Assembly: GCA_018417955.1 (NCBI GenBank)
Contig: JACTVC010000023.1
Span: forward strand, 614,762 to 678,761
DNA from: Laccaria trichodermophora
Taxonomy: Eukaryota > Basidiomycota > Agaricomycetes > Agaricales > Hydnangiaceae
DNA length: 64,000 nucleotides
Direction of reading: 5' to 3'
The translations under genes were made by a program, and so were the position numbers. The stretch's first letter is position 1. Each line of letters opens with the position of its first letter. Shown one piece after another: positions 1-12,200 of the stretch. Below the pieces are notes generated by a model. It was not told the DNA's origin and did no database searches. It saw nothing but the letters and a program-made list of their open reading frames with translations.

Positions 1-2900
1 ACCTTCTTTTAGTGCCAATCACCGCAGCTTTTGACGACCTCTCACAAGGCGCCCAACCCCCCGTCATCATCGACCGAAACGGCAGACAGCTCACATGTTA
101 CTCGATCAGGCGACTTACACCACTTCCGCCAGTCGAATTACTTTCTAGGCTCTACACCCGTGGGCGTGGACGAGCTCGCATTACGGAAACGGAAAGATGC
201 ACAATGGCCAACGTGAAGCGTGTTTGACATACTTCTCCACCTTCCACCGTCATAGTCCAGCACGTGGCGAACCAAGTTGTCCTTCGACCTAACTTTGGCT
301 GTGGATACTAAAGCTCAAGATCGACTATATGCGCCTTCAGACTCTGCGCAGGAGGATGTCCTTCCCGTCTTTGATCTCCATCTATTGTCTCCGTTTTGGT
401 GCACTCCATGCCGTTCCTTTCGCTTTCGTCTCCGGCCACCTCCACTTTCGTTCACTGATAGTTTCCCTTAATTTGCCCTCCAATATCGTCACCTTACTTG
501 TCCTGCTCGTTTTCTCTTTCACGCCCTTTTGACATCGACAAGCTTACTCACCCACTTTCCCTAGCAGTCCACCCTTTCACTCGCTTGTACTTTCGAAGTC
601 TTTGCAAGACAGGTGAACGACACCCTGGGGATCCTCTCGCATTGTACTTTCGAGAGTCATATGTGCCCTGATTTCGACCCAGATCATCCGCGATCTGTGA
701 AGATCTCCTCACTGAGCCCGGTTTCTTTTACGCGCAATGTTCAACGTCTCTGGGAGAGTGGCTGAAGATCAGCTTATTGGAAGGTACATGGAGTTTTCAG
801 TGAGTATGCACCTTCTTCTCATGCTAGTCTTGTGGTTAACGAATCGACCGACAGCTAGCCCTTGTACTATGTCTCGAGAGGACAGCTCTGCAAGCCCCAC
901 CAAGTAGGCTTTCGTAGTCTTGGTTATCCTCTGCTGTCGTCGTCTGCTGCCGTTTCCACGCATACTTTGGGGGGTGTCAATCCCAGCGTTGTCATGGAAG
1001 CATGTTGGAATAGCTTATCTTAAGCTGTTACATGCAATCATCTCCGCCTCACCCACCACCTCCACTTCACCACGCCTCGAAATCCCCGTCCATGACTCTC
1101 AATGTCCCAACCCTCTGTCCACTCCTCTCCATCATCACCTTTCACCGCTACAAGGACCCAAAGGACGAGTTGCTTTCTGCCTCTGATTGAAGAAGCGTCA
1201 ACGACAATAGAAACCCATCGTCGTCACCTTCCATATTGCCATCCACGCCTCGTTTTTCCTTCGTCGAATGAAACCTGCAGCATCGTTCTTAATCCTCACG
1301 GACCGCCATCTTGAGACTCCTCTGCTTCGGAGTTCTCTCTCGCGTGAGGATTCAGCCTTTAGATTCGTTCCTCCCCCCACTTGGATTCATCGTTATTGAG
1401 GGGTGGGACGGACACTGGGACCCGCTTTTCTGCTGTAGAATCAATGTCGTGCTCTGAAGCCGTCTCTTCTCATTCAGACCTGGTGGTAGGACTTCGTTGG
1501 CATCGGAGTTGGGTTGAGAGTTGTTGAAGGACGGGATCAGACATTTTGTTCGCTATATCTCAGCCTCATCAATTCGATTGGTCCTAGATGATGAACGACC
1601 GGTTCAGTTTCGTCGAACATGCAGTCGTCCTGGGTGCACATGCGCAGGGGTCCGACTTGTCCAGACAGGGTGGCGTCCCGTCAGACGTCGCATTGTGTTG
1701 GAGTCATACGTCTCACGAAATCAGCCTGGGTTCTCCACCGTCTGCGAAGGCTCACGGAGCCCAGATTCCTCTAAGCGAAATGTGCAGCATCTCCGGAGAA
1801 CTGGCTGGAGAACAACTCACTCGAGCATTGGTGGAGTTTCCGGTAAATTTACGCGTTTCAGGCTTTCTCATCATCTACCCAGATTCCTCTCCATTGCAAG
1901 CCATACTGTTTCGGCGATGGCATAAAAGTTGGCTAGGGAGACAAATACCTCGGACTGTAAAAGTAGGAGTTGGAGTTGGAGGTAATAGGATGGTAGTTAT
2001 GTAGGTACAGTTAGCAAAACTGTTGAAATGCGAAGAGACGTTCACGAGATGTTTGTTTGAATTTGATCAACAACTTGACCATCGACCATGACGTTGACCT
2101 CGTGTTGTAATAAGACCGACAGCCATCTTGCAGCCATCCTTGCTGGATCCTTCTGTTTGGATAACAATCACGAACTATTGCTCATTTGCCCTCTCTTTCG
2201 TTTTGTAGGCTGGCGATCCAAGGGCGAGCTCTGCTTTCTGTGAGCCGGAGAACTCAGAGGTGTGTTCGCTTTCTTGCTCCAGGCTCACCTTCATATATTG
2301 ATGCTCCGCATGCAGATATGCACTGCGTTACTCAGTGGTAGTCAGTCTATCCGCCACGGCTTCCAGCTCGGGGATCGCGCCCCTTAGACGGCTTGCTCCA
2401 GCCAGATATCCCAAATCCTGGGCCTGAAGCTTGACTGACCTGCCTGGCCCCGTCCGCTCGAAGCTTCATCGGCTCGTACAACATCGCTGGGGAACCTGGA
2501 ATGTAGGGTAAATCGAAATGCGGGGTTCAAACTCCAGTAAGTTTACGTCTCCTCTCATGTTGGCCATCGCCTCTCATGAATCCATATAGCTGATTCTGCT
2601 TTCAAACGCTACTATACGCTCTTCCACATTCCAGTCCTAGTTTCTGCGACTCAACTCTCCAATAACCCGAAGCCCATGTTCCTTTTCCCCACTCCCATTC
2701 CTTAGGATGTGGCCTCTTCTCGCGCATACACTCGACCGTGTGCCGGACAGTGGAAAGACGACGACTAGAAACTCAGTCAATCCCGGATTCATTCGCGCCA
2801 CAGCTCTCAACAATACCAACAACAACGTCACCTCCCGTTCACGACACCTCATCCCTACCTATCTCCCCGGAGCAGCAAGTACGACCGACTAGAGGGCGGA
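1..2900 (+). repeat. Unit A: 5' flank of the GDA1 repeat unit (partial at window edge)
   Basis: This stretch is one copy of a long dispersed unit that precedes each GDA1-like pseudogene. The same landmarks recur in order in units C (15880-18830), D (35820-36580 and 38037-39010) and E (39760-44000). One landmark is the phrase ending in a donor site near 785-800, which reads similarly near 16840, 38600 and 41620. No open frame is long or conserved between all copies, and every copy carries different stops. I do not recognise a protein. The conserved splice-like junctions suggest decayed coding sequence of at least one further gene. CpG dinucleotides are normal here. Confidence 0.6.
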
Positions 2901-4631
2901 ATGGAGCCGAGTAATGCTGGTGGGACGAAAGTGTTTGCGTGGAAGAAGTTTGCGGTGTGCGCTGCGTTTCTCGTTGACGTGATGTGGCTTTGGGGGTTGA
3001 GGGAGGATACATTCTTGTGGAGGGGGGATGGGAACGCCGGTTCAAAGGTGACGGTAAGTTTCACCGTCTTTCCCTCTAGAAACTGACAAAAAGAATACGC
3101 AAAAGGATATGAAACGCATGTCTTCCCCTTCCAAAATGCAGCACCAACAAACCCAACAAACCACCCGTCGTCCCTCTTCCAAAACCACCCATCACGCACT
3201 TAAACTCATGCGAAACTGATCCATACCCTCCACCGACGACACACTATACCCACCCCCACCCCTCCTCTTCCGGCACTTTCGGACAACATGCACGGCCCTT
3301 CCTCAGAATACGAATATGAAGTATCAATGACGCAACCCGGTCTATCCTCATCTGCTGGTAACCCTATGGGCGCTGCGCGGAGCTTAGACGTCAGCTTGGA
3401 CGAAGCTGTCCGCGTCGTGCCCAAGGCCATGTACGGGTGTACACCTGTAGCCGTTAAAGCTACCGCTGGACTTCGTTTGTTACCCGGTTCACAAAGCGCT
3501 GACATTTTGGAGGCGGTGGAAGGGAGGATACGCTCCTCTTATCCTTTTCAGCTACAGGAGACAGATGGTGTGGTGATAATGGACGGGAAGGACGAAGGCG
3601 TAGCTTGGGTACCATTAAAGCCTCCACACCGCCCGATACACCCACCTACGCCGTCCTCGACCTCAGTGGCGCTTCTACGCAAATCGTATTCGAGCCTATC
3701 TTCGCGTCGCAGCTAGAAGAGGGAGAACATAAATACGACCTACAATTCGGTGGCCGGAATCATGTGTTGTACCAACACTCGTACTTGGGGTATGGGTTGA
3801 TGCGTGCACGGAGACACGTTCATAGATTGGTGGATTTCATGTCGACGTTGCAGGGTACGAAGCCAAAGGCGGTGGTGGGGAATCCGTGTCTTGCGAAAGG
3901 CACACGGAGGGTCATGACTTTCAAGGATGAAGTGACGGGCGAGGTGAGGATGGATGGGGGACATTGGGTCTTTTGAGGCGTGTGATCGGGTGGTGCAGCT
4001 CGTATTGGCAAAGGACGCGTACGTCCCTTTCTCCTCTTTCCTTTTACTCTTCTTACTTCCTCCTCCCTATCTAATTCTCTTTTACATCCTTCTTTTCATT
4101 CTTTTCTCCCTTCTGTCTTCCTCTCTCACCCCCACTCCCTTCTCTCTTCACCCCCCTCCCTTCTTCCCTGTCCTAAATCTGCCTACTGATAACATGCACA
4201 CACAGAATATGTGAACTAAAACCATGCTCCTTCAACGGCGTCTACCAACCTTCCCTCCTCTCCTCCTTCCCAAACGGTAAAGTCCTCCTCCTCTTCTACT
4301 TCTACGACCGCCTCTCCCCCCCCCTCCCCCCACCTCTTCCTCCCTGTCCATAACTGTATCCACCATCGCCAGCACCGCGCGCCAAGTCTGCAAAGGCCGC
4401 GACGAGTGGCTGCAGAACCACTGGGCCGCCGATTCCGAACTCATGGCTGAACTTGCGGACAGACCAGAGTGGTGTCATGATTTGACGTTCATGCATGCGT
4501 TGTTGAGGCTTGGGTATGAGTTTGAGGATGGGAGAGAAGTGATTGGGAAGAAGATTGGGGGGATGGAGTTGGGGTGCCATTTGGGTGCTACGATTGCGAT
4601 GGTTTGTGGGGAGCTGAAGTGTCGGATTTGA
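2901..4631 (+). pseudogene. GDA1/CD39 nucleoside-diphosphatase pseudogene, copy A
   Basis: GDA1-type enzymes are Golgi type II membrane proteins that hydrolyse GDP/UDP released by glycosyl transfer. Exon 1 (from ATG 2901) encodes a short cytosolic tail and a hydrophobic signal anchor. An intron follows (about 3055-3086). Later pieces match the family: the second apyrase region near 3465-3485 (ATAGLRLLP), IMDGKDEG near 3575-3600, the fourth region YAVLDLSGASTQIVFEP near 3648-3700, and the C-terminal block from 4443 to the stop at 4631. It is broken. About 59 bases encoding the first apyrase region (DAGS..R) are missing near 3290. About 25 bases are missing near 3602, shifting the frame. The fourth region has Gly to Ser. 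Further shifts occur near 3945. An intron lies at about 4019-4205. The lesions exclude an active enzyme. Confidence 0.85.
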
Positions 4632-4990
4632 GGGATAGGATTTATCTTATTTATCGCTGATGCTGTTTATACATAATAAGGTTGCTTGGGCTATGGAGGG
4701 ATGGATATCAAGTGCCTATACTTACAAAATGAATATAAACAATCCCACTCTCTAAGACAATAGGTTATGAGTCCGAGGAACGAGGATTCGTACTTTGTAA
4801 TGCACCGTTTTTCGTCCCGTTTGAGGAGGTTAGGCTTGTGACCAGCCTGTATACCCGATACGATAGTAGAGGCTTACCCTCCTCAAAGTTGGCCTTGCTT
4901 GTTTGCTCTTTCCGTTCTAGAGCTTTTTGTAGTTCACCTTGCTTCAAGTTTCCATTTTACTACAGTTTTTTTCAGTACTTATCACTCCCC
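4632..4990. other. 3' flank of GDA1 copy A, no gene seen
   Basis: The start of this stretch (to about 4740) is shared with the 3' flanks of copies B (8825-8880) and C (20540-20640), so the repeat unit extends past the stop codon. The rest shows no conserved frame. Confidence 0.5.
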
Positions 4991-5205
4991 CACCTATTCC
5001 TACTGGACTCCAGGACTCCAGTAAGATTCCTACTGGACTCCAGGACTCCAGTAGGATTCCCACTGGATTTCAACAATTCTTCCAAAAAAGGCAATTTCCA
5101 CCTATTGGACTCCAACTGGACTCCAACTGAACTTAGACAAAAAAAATCCAAACCTTCAGTTGGATTCCTACTGAATTCCTACTGGACTCCTACTGGAGTA
5201 TCATG
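4985..5205. repeat. Minisatellite of TGGACTCC-type units
   Basis: Imperfect tandem copies of short units such as CTACTGGACTCC and CAGGACTCCAGTAG run through this stretch. The same core occurs at 6495-6600, 47105-47720, 55770-55975 and 57030-57180, so this is one family of dispersed minisatellites. Non-coding. Confidence 0.75.
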
Positions 5206-5339
5206 CATTCTATCAATTTTTGATTAAGTCAGTCAGACCTTTTAACACCTCAAAATTTCATACCAAACTTCCATTTAAACATAGATATTATATTGATGAC
5301 TATATACACAAATATATACAAAAGTATTAATAATCTAAT

Positions 5340-5625
5340 GTGGTCAGGGTGGGGGAGGGAGGAAGTGATGGGGAATGATGAGGGGGGGGAGAGTAAGGGA
5401 GGGGGAAGGCAGGGGAAGGCAGGGTGAGGGAAGGGAAGGGAGGAGAAGGGAGGGGGAGACAGGGTGAGGGAGACAGGGTGAGGGAGAGGGAGGGGAAGGG
5501 AGGTGGAGTGATGGAGGGGGAGGGAGAGGGAGGGGAAGGGTGGTGGGAGTGATGGAGGGGGAGGGGAGAGATGGAGGGGGGGGAGGACAGAGAGGAGACA
5601 GGGAGGGTTTGAGGGGGAGGGAGTG
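5340..5625 (+). repeat. Polypurine (GGGAGG-rich) tract
   Basis: About 285 bases of almost uninterrupted purine on the plus strand, built from GGGAGGGGAAGG-like units with many runs of three or more G. A shorter relative lies at 57340-57515. The long minus-strand frame here is a Pro/Ser-rich artefact of the composition. Such tracts can form triplex or quadruplex DNA, which is inference only. Confidence 0.75.
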
Positions 5626-5639
5626 AAAGGAGCTCATCA

Positions 5640-6125
5640 TGAGGGAGTGCTCGTCATCCATGGGCATGGGTGGGCTGCTTTTCGTGGGCGGTGGTCGTCG
5701 TTTGGGGGCGCTGGATGTTTTTCGTGGGTGGCGGTCGTCATTTGTGGGCGCTGGGTGTTCTTCGTGGGTGGTGCGTGTCATTTGCGGGTGTCGTTGTTGT
5801 ACGTGGGTGATCGTTGTTGTGCGTCGGAGTGGTCGTTGTTGTATGCGGGCGGCTGTTCTCGTACGTGGGCGGTCGTTGTTGTTGTCGTATTGTGTTGTCG
5901 TCGCGCTGTCCGGGGTGGTCTGCTGTCGTCCGTTTCCGTGGGCAGTCGTTTCCGTGGGCGGTCGTTTCCGTGGGCAGTCATTTTCGTGGGTGGGCGGTCG
6001 TTTTCGTGGGTGGGCGGTCGTTTTCCTTCGTGGGCGCTCGTGTTCGTATCTGTGCGTTCGTTTTCGTACGTGGGCTGTTGGTTGGCTAAACGGTGTGAGC
6101 GGGCGGTGACGTGGCAGGTGGGATG
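5640..6125 (+). repeat. GTGGGCGGTCGT-type tandem repeat
   Basis: Imperfect tandem copies of units like CGTGGGCGGTCGTTTTCGTG, CpG-rich and adjoining the polypurine tract. Frames are open in several phases on both strands because the unit lacks stops, which argues for low complexity and not for a gene. Stretch 6126-6380 holds nothing I recognise. Confidence 0.65.
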
Positions 6126-6380
6126 ATGCACGTCGTACCTGGGTGCCCTTTTCCTTCCCTTTGCTGTTCGTGTGTTGACGGGCGCGGTGTTTGTCGACAG
6201 ACGGCGAGGGCAGTGGATGGATGGTGGTGGTTGTCGAAGCCTTGTTGATGGTGGTGACGTGGAAGGATCTGGGTTGAGGGTTTGGGCAAATTCCCACTCG
6301 CGGAATTTGCCGACATCCTTTCTAGGAAGCTACCCTTACCGTTGGTATGTAGAGCATAAAATATACCTGTATAATAATGC

Positions 6381-6470
6381 CTGTGTGGTACAAGTGGTAA
6401 AGTGCTCACTCTGTAAAATGTTGGTGTGTCCATGAGGTTGAGTGTTCAATCCATGCATGTTGTGCTTTTA
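6381..6470 (+). repeat. Possible tRNA-derived SINE head
   Basis: TGGTACAAGTGG (about 6388-6399) resembles a pol III A box. GTTCAATCC, about 55 bases downstream, resembles a B box one base short. An AT-rich run of TTATTATTATTAT follows, as in SINE tails. I cannot fold a sound cloverleaf, so a functional tRNA is unlikely. Confidence 0.3.
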
Positions 6471-6494
6471 TTATTATTATATAATAACAATAAT

Positions 6495-6600
6495 AGTGAC
6501 AAACTACTGGACTTACTGGACTCCTTGTACTCGGAAATTCCTAGTGGACTCCCACTGGACTCCTACTGGACTCCTTGTACTGGACTCCACTATACCCATT
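6495..6600. repeat. Minisatellite, TGGACTCC family
   Basis: Short tandem units ACTGGACTCCTTGTACT and CCCACTGGACTCCTA. Same core as the arrays at 4985, 47105, 55770 and 57030. The stretch 6600-7260 that follows is CpG-poor and I see no gene in it. Confidence 0.7.
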
Positions 6601-7262
6601 CCTTAGGAATCCTTAATTCCTGTGATTTAGGACAAAGGGGCAATGGGTGGGAACAAAAGCCCAGAACAGTGACAGGTGGTGACCATGCACAGGCGCACAG
6701 GTGGGTAACAAGGGCAACCAACAGAACAACATGAGTAAGGGAGATTACATAGGGTGCAGGCCACTGGGTACTAGCAGAATGCAGATGAAACAAGAAATAA
6801 TGAGGAGAGTGAGCAACTGGGTGAGAGATGGTTGTGGTGGAGAAGGTAAGTTTGGTTCTTGTTGAAGTTTGGATATAACCAAACATTTAAACGATTTGCA
6901 GAAATTTTTGAGATTCTTGCACAGGCCTTTTCATGTTGAGCTCAAGATTCCCTGTTTTTTCTACCTGTAAGAACTTAGAAGTGCTCAGTACATCATTTTA
7001 TTACCTTCTTATGAATAATTTGTATCTTAAGTACACTAATTCATTGCCTGAAGAAAATTGGCAGTACAGGTCTTCCTGAGGAAAGTTGTAAACCTGTGGG
7101 TCAGGTGTCAAGCAGCTGGCCATAACATTTACACCCCAAGCTCCAACACACCTGCCATCCATGCCAAAGCAACCTCCATCAGTAATCTGTCAAGCAGAGA
7201 TTCAAGCCAGATGCCATTAGCATTTTGAACATTTGGTGGTGTAGCAGGATTGGGGATGCTGA

Positions 7263-8880
7263 TCTAGAGGTGGAATGCTAAGCTTTACTGTCTTTCCTCT
7301 TAATAAACTGATGAAAAGAGAATGGAAAAAGGTTACAAAAAGGGCACAGTGTCTTCCCCTTCCTAAACACACCACCAACAAATGCAACAACAACACCACC
7401 CATTGTCCCTGCTCCAAAATCACACACTATGCATGCAGACTCACAGGCAACTGACACAGACCTCTTGTCAATGATGCATGGTACCCACCCCACTCCTCTT
7501 CTGGCACCCTTGTCCAATATGCACTGATGATTGATGCAGGCTCAAGTGGCTTCAGAATCCATGTGTGTAAATTCAACAACTGCTGCCCTTCCCCTGAATA
7601 TGACTACAAGGTATCTGAAATGACACAACCCAGCCTGTCCTCATTCACTGGTAACCCAGAGGGTGCTGTGTGGAGCCTAGACGTCTTCTTGGATAAAGGT
7701 CTGCATTGTGCCTATGGCTTTGCACAGGTGTACACCTGTAGCTGTCAAAGCTATTGCTGGTCCAGTGGTAACCTGGACTTCATTTGTTACCTGGGTCACA
7801 AAGCACTGATATTTTGAACACAGTGGAAGGGAGGATACACTCTTCCTATCCATTTCAGCTACAGGAGAAAGATGGCATGGTGATTGTGGACAGAAAAGAT
7901 GAGGGCATCTACACATGGATTACAGCAAATTACCTCTTGGGTACCATCAAAACTTCCACACTGCCCAATACACCTACCTATGCTGTCCTCAACCTCAGCA
8001 GCACATCTATGCAAATCATATTCAAGCCCATCTTCGCTTCCTTGGATATGCAGCTTGAAGAGGGAGAACATAAATACAATCTCCAATTCGGTGGCCAGAA
8101 TCATGTGTTATACCAACACTCATACTTGGGGTATGGCTTGATGTGTGCAAGGGGATATAGATTGGTGGATTTTATGTCAACATTGCAGGGTGCGAAGCCA
8201 AAGGTAGTGGTGGGGAATCCATGCCTTGCAAAGGGGACAAGGAGGGTTGTGATCATTAAGGATGAAGTGATGGGTGTGGAGCAGAAGGTGACAATGGATG
8301 GGTGGGACATTGGGTCTTTTGAGGTGTGTGATCAGGTAGTGCAGCTCATATTGGCAAAGGATGTATACCTCCATTTCCTTTTCTCTCCTTTTTCTCCTCC
8401 TCCTCTATCTCTTTTTTCCATCTTTCTTTTCTCTTCTTCCTCTCTCTCTTCCTCTGTCTTCTCTTTCCCCCCTCACCCCTCCCTCCTGTCCCTCCTAGCA
8501 CTTCTCCACACAAAACCTCCCTACTGATACACATACACATACACACACAGAATCTGTGAACTCAAACCATGCTCCTTCAATGGCATCTACCAACCCTCCC
8601 TCCTCTCCTCCTTCTCAAACAGCAAAGTCCTCCTCCTCTCCTACTTCTATGACTGCCTCTCCCCCTTCCTCCCCCCTCCTTTACCTCCCCCATAACTGTA
8701 TCCACCATCGCCAGCACCACACACCAAGTTTGCAAAGGCCACAATGAATGGTTGCAGAACCACTGGGCCACCAATTCCAAACTCATGGGTGAACTCACAG
8801 ACAGACCAGAGTGGTGCCTTGATAATGAGGTTACTTGGACTATGGAGGGATCTCAAGTGCCTATACTTACTTCATAATTG
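7263..8880 (+). pseudogene. GDA1/CD39 pseudogene, copy B (CpG-decayed, 5'-truncated)
   Basis: Homology to copies A and C begins inside intron 1, so the signal anchor exon is absent. Unlike the other copies it keeps the first apyrase region in the forward orientation (IDAGSSGFRIHV, from 7527). A frameshift separates this from the second half (7784-8350), which keeps KDEGIYTWITANYLLGT and a damaged fourth region in which LDLGGAST has become LNLSSTS. An intron-like stretch with its acceptor lies at about 8365-8550. About 225 bases are deleted near 8822, joining the end of the coding region to the 3' flank. Nearly all CpGs of copies A and C are TpG or CpA here. The changes in the fourth region (Asp to Asn, Gly to Ser) fit this G-to-A decay. 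Confidence 0.85.
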
Positions 8881-9287
8881 GAAACAATCCCCATACACCA
8901 ATGACTATCTAAGACATAGAATAGAATAACTGGAAAGTTGTATTCTCAGTCCAATCCTTGAGATTGTCCAGCATAACTGTATCTAAGGAGAAGTGATGAC
9001 AGCTTTATGGCTCACTTTTGGCATATAGGGTCATCATATGTGCAATCATTTTTTTTGGAGGGGGGAGAGGTGATAGTATTGTACATCATTATACTACATT
9101 GAAACACAGAAGTAACTTTTGAACCATCTACAAAATGGACTCAAAACCAGAGAATATTGTTGCCCCTAATGATGAAAAGAAAAGAGAAAAAAAAACATGT
9201 TATCTCAACAGTCTCCCAAAGAATGTTCTGCCAACTGGTAAAAGATTGTGCAAATAGTCCATACACCAGCATCTCCATTGAATGCTA
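8881..9287. other. Spacer and 3' flank of NLR1
   Basis: No gene. From about 8990 the sequence matches 28830-29096 beside NLR2, so the segmental duplication carrying the NLR starts here. Confidence 0.5.
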
Positions 9288-12200
9288 TTATAAGGCTGGT
9301 GAAAAACATTGACTCCAATTTGTACCATGGACAAAGTTACTAAAATCAAGTATAGTTGGAGTGTTGCCCAGTACATTGACTGTTCTTGAAAAAAATAAGC
9401 CATGTTTATTGCTTGGTGGCACCCAGAAGAGATATGATTTGAAATCTTCTCCAATGATCCAATTATTAGATTTATGTCCTAGAGAGGGGTAAAAAACAAC
9501 AAGCTTACTCTTGAAAATGTGAGATACACTGTGATGGGTATCTGTGTCATTAACATTTGTAACTCCAGATGGCAAGAATGGTGATGACAATGTAACTGAA
9601 GGAGCTAAGGGATTTAAGTCTATGCAGCCTCCATGAGCATCCCAGAGTCTGATGGTATTATCTGAAGATCCAGAAGCAATATGCCTACCATCAGGTGAAA
9701 AGACAACTGATTGAACACCTTCATAATGGCCTTTGAATGGATCTCCCAAACTGTGACCTGTTACAGCATCCCAGAGTCTAATTGTTTTGTCATGAGAACC
9801 AGAAACAATATACCTCCCATCAGGAGAGAATGCAACTGAATCAACCACATCACCATGTCCTTTTAGAGGAATTATGACACTCTGTCCTGCATCAAAATTC
9901 CACACTCTGACAGTTTTATCATTAGATCCAGACACAATGTACCTTCCATCAGGAGAAAAGGCAACAGATTTAATGCCACCCTTATGACCTATAAGAGGAT
10001 TTATTACATGTTGACCTGTCAGAGCATCCCATACTCTGATTGTTCTGTCTTCAGACCCAGAAATGATGAATCTGCCATCTGGAGAAAAAGAAACTGTATG
10101 AATCCAATGAGTGTGACCTATGAAAGGATCCAACACACTCTGCCCTGTCACTGCATTCCATACTCTGACTGTCATATCCCAAGATCCAGAGGCAATGTAT
10201 CTACCATCAGGAGAAAATGTAACAGAAAGAACTCCATTATCATGGCCTTTGAGAGGATCCATGGCACTCTGACCTGTTGAAGCATCCCAGACTTTGACTG
10301 TGCAATCATGAGATCCAGAGGCAATGTATCTGCCATCAAGAGAAAATGCAACTGAAGTAACCACCTCATCATGACCTCTAAGTGGACCCATGATATTTAG
10401 ACCTGTCTGAGCATCCCAAACTCTGAGTGTTGCATCATTGGACCCAGAGACAATGTGTTTGCAATTAGGAGAAAAGGCAACTGATCTTATCCCATCATCA
10501 TGGCCTCTTACATGATCTACTTCAGTGTGGCATGTCAGAGCATCCCATACTTTGATTGTATTGCTCCCAGATCCAGAAATAATATGCTTGCCATTGGGTG
10601 AAAAAGCCACTGAAAAAACTGAGCCCTCATCATCTTCAAGAGGACTTAACATGCACTGACTTGTCAAAGCATTCCAGAATCTAATTATGCAGTATTTAGC
10701 TGCACAAACAATGTGCCTGCCATCAGGAGAAAAAGCTACTGTGTAGATGGGATCAGAGCCTCTAAAAAGAACCATTATACTCTGACCAGATAGAGCATCC
10801 CAGACTCTGATTGTAGAATCCAAGGATCCAGAAACAATGTTCCTTCCATCATGAGAAACTGCAACTGAAAGAATTCCTTTATTATGGCCAATGAGTGGAT
10901 CCATCATACAGTGACCTGTCCCAGCATCCCAGATTCTGACTGTGCAATCAAGGGACCCTGAAACAACATGCTTGCCACTTGGAGAATATGCAACTGAAGT
11001 AACACAATGACAATGGCCTTTTAGAGGATCCATGACACTCTGGCCTGTCAGAGTATTCCAAAGTCTGATTGTTTTATCATAGGATCCAGAGACAATATGC
11101 CCACTGTCTGGGGAGAAAGCAACTGACCTAACCCGATCATCATGGCCTTTGAGAGGATCCATGATACACTGGCCTGTCAGAGCATCCCACACTCTGAGTG
11201 TCTCATCATCAGATCCAGAGACAATGTACTTCCCATCAGGAGAATATGCAACTGAACCAGCTGAATGGCTATCATGGCTTTTGAGAGTCATAACACTATG
11301 GCCAGTGAGAGCATCCCAGACTTGAGCATCTCCTGTATAAGATCCAGAGACAATGTGCTTTCCATCAGGTGAATATGAAAGTGAACCATTGACACCCTTT
11401 ATTCTCAGAACACAACTCTCTGACCTGTATTTCATGTGACCCTTTTCAATATTCAATGTCTTTGTAAAATATTTCATGAAATGCAGAGATATTTTAGAAT
11501 TTTGTGCTGAAAATGGCAGTGCTGAGATGTAAATGTGTGGTGCTGATTCAGAGATTGGCTCAAAAAATGTCATTATAAATTGTTTTGCATCACTTGCAAA
11601 CTCTGACATACTTGGCTTCAATACCTACATTTGATTTGCTCATGTCAAGATCATGATAGTATATTTTTATAAGATACTTACTCTGCACCAATTTTCAGCC
11701 AAGAGCAGCAACTGAGCAGCATGATTTACAGCACCCATCAGGCTCATGATTTCTAGCCAATGTAAAAAATGGTTCATCAAAAATGTTTCCATTTGATCCA
11801 TTATCTCCTTTTGTAATATCTCATCAGGATAATTTTGCAAATAGATTGCCCAGAAGTGGCTTGCATGATCTAGAGCAGTAGATTTCACATTCTTAATATG
11901 ATCCATCAGGTTTGGGATATCCTTATTTAAGATATGTGATGTTTTCAGACCAAAAAAGTTAAACTTCAGCTTTGCACTCATATATTTCATACAAGATCCA
12001 GCAAGACAGAGACTGTGCTTCTGGGAATCCACCCAAAAAGCCTTAGAGTGCTTTGGATCAAGCAGAAAATCTGTAAATGACTGATGGCAGATATGCAAAT
12101 GGCCAGTTTCACTGATTAACAGTACTGGGCTGAGTTGGCTCACTATTGACAATGCACCTTGAACTCCCAAAAGCTGTTCCAGATCACTTGCACATAGTGG

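Noticed and set aside
5344..6297. 317-codon minus-strand frame
   Set aside because: It lies over the polypurine tract and the GTGGGCGGTCGT repeat. The product is Pro/Ser/His/Arg low complexity with no motif.
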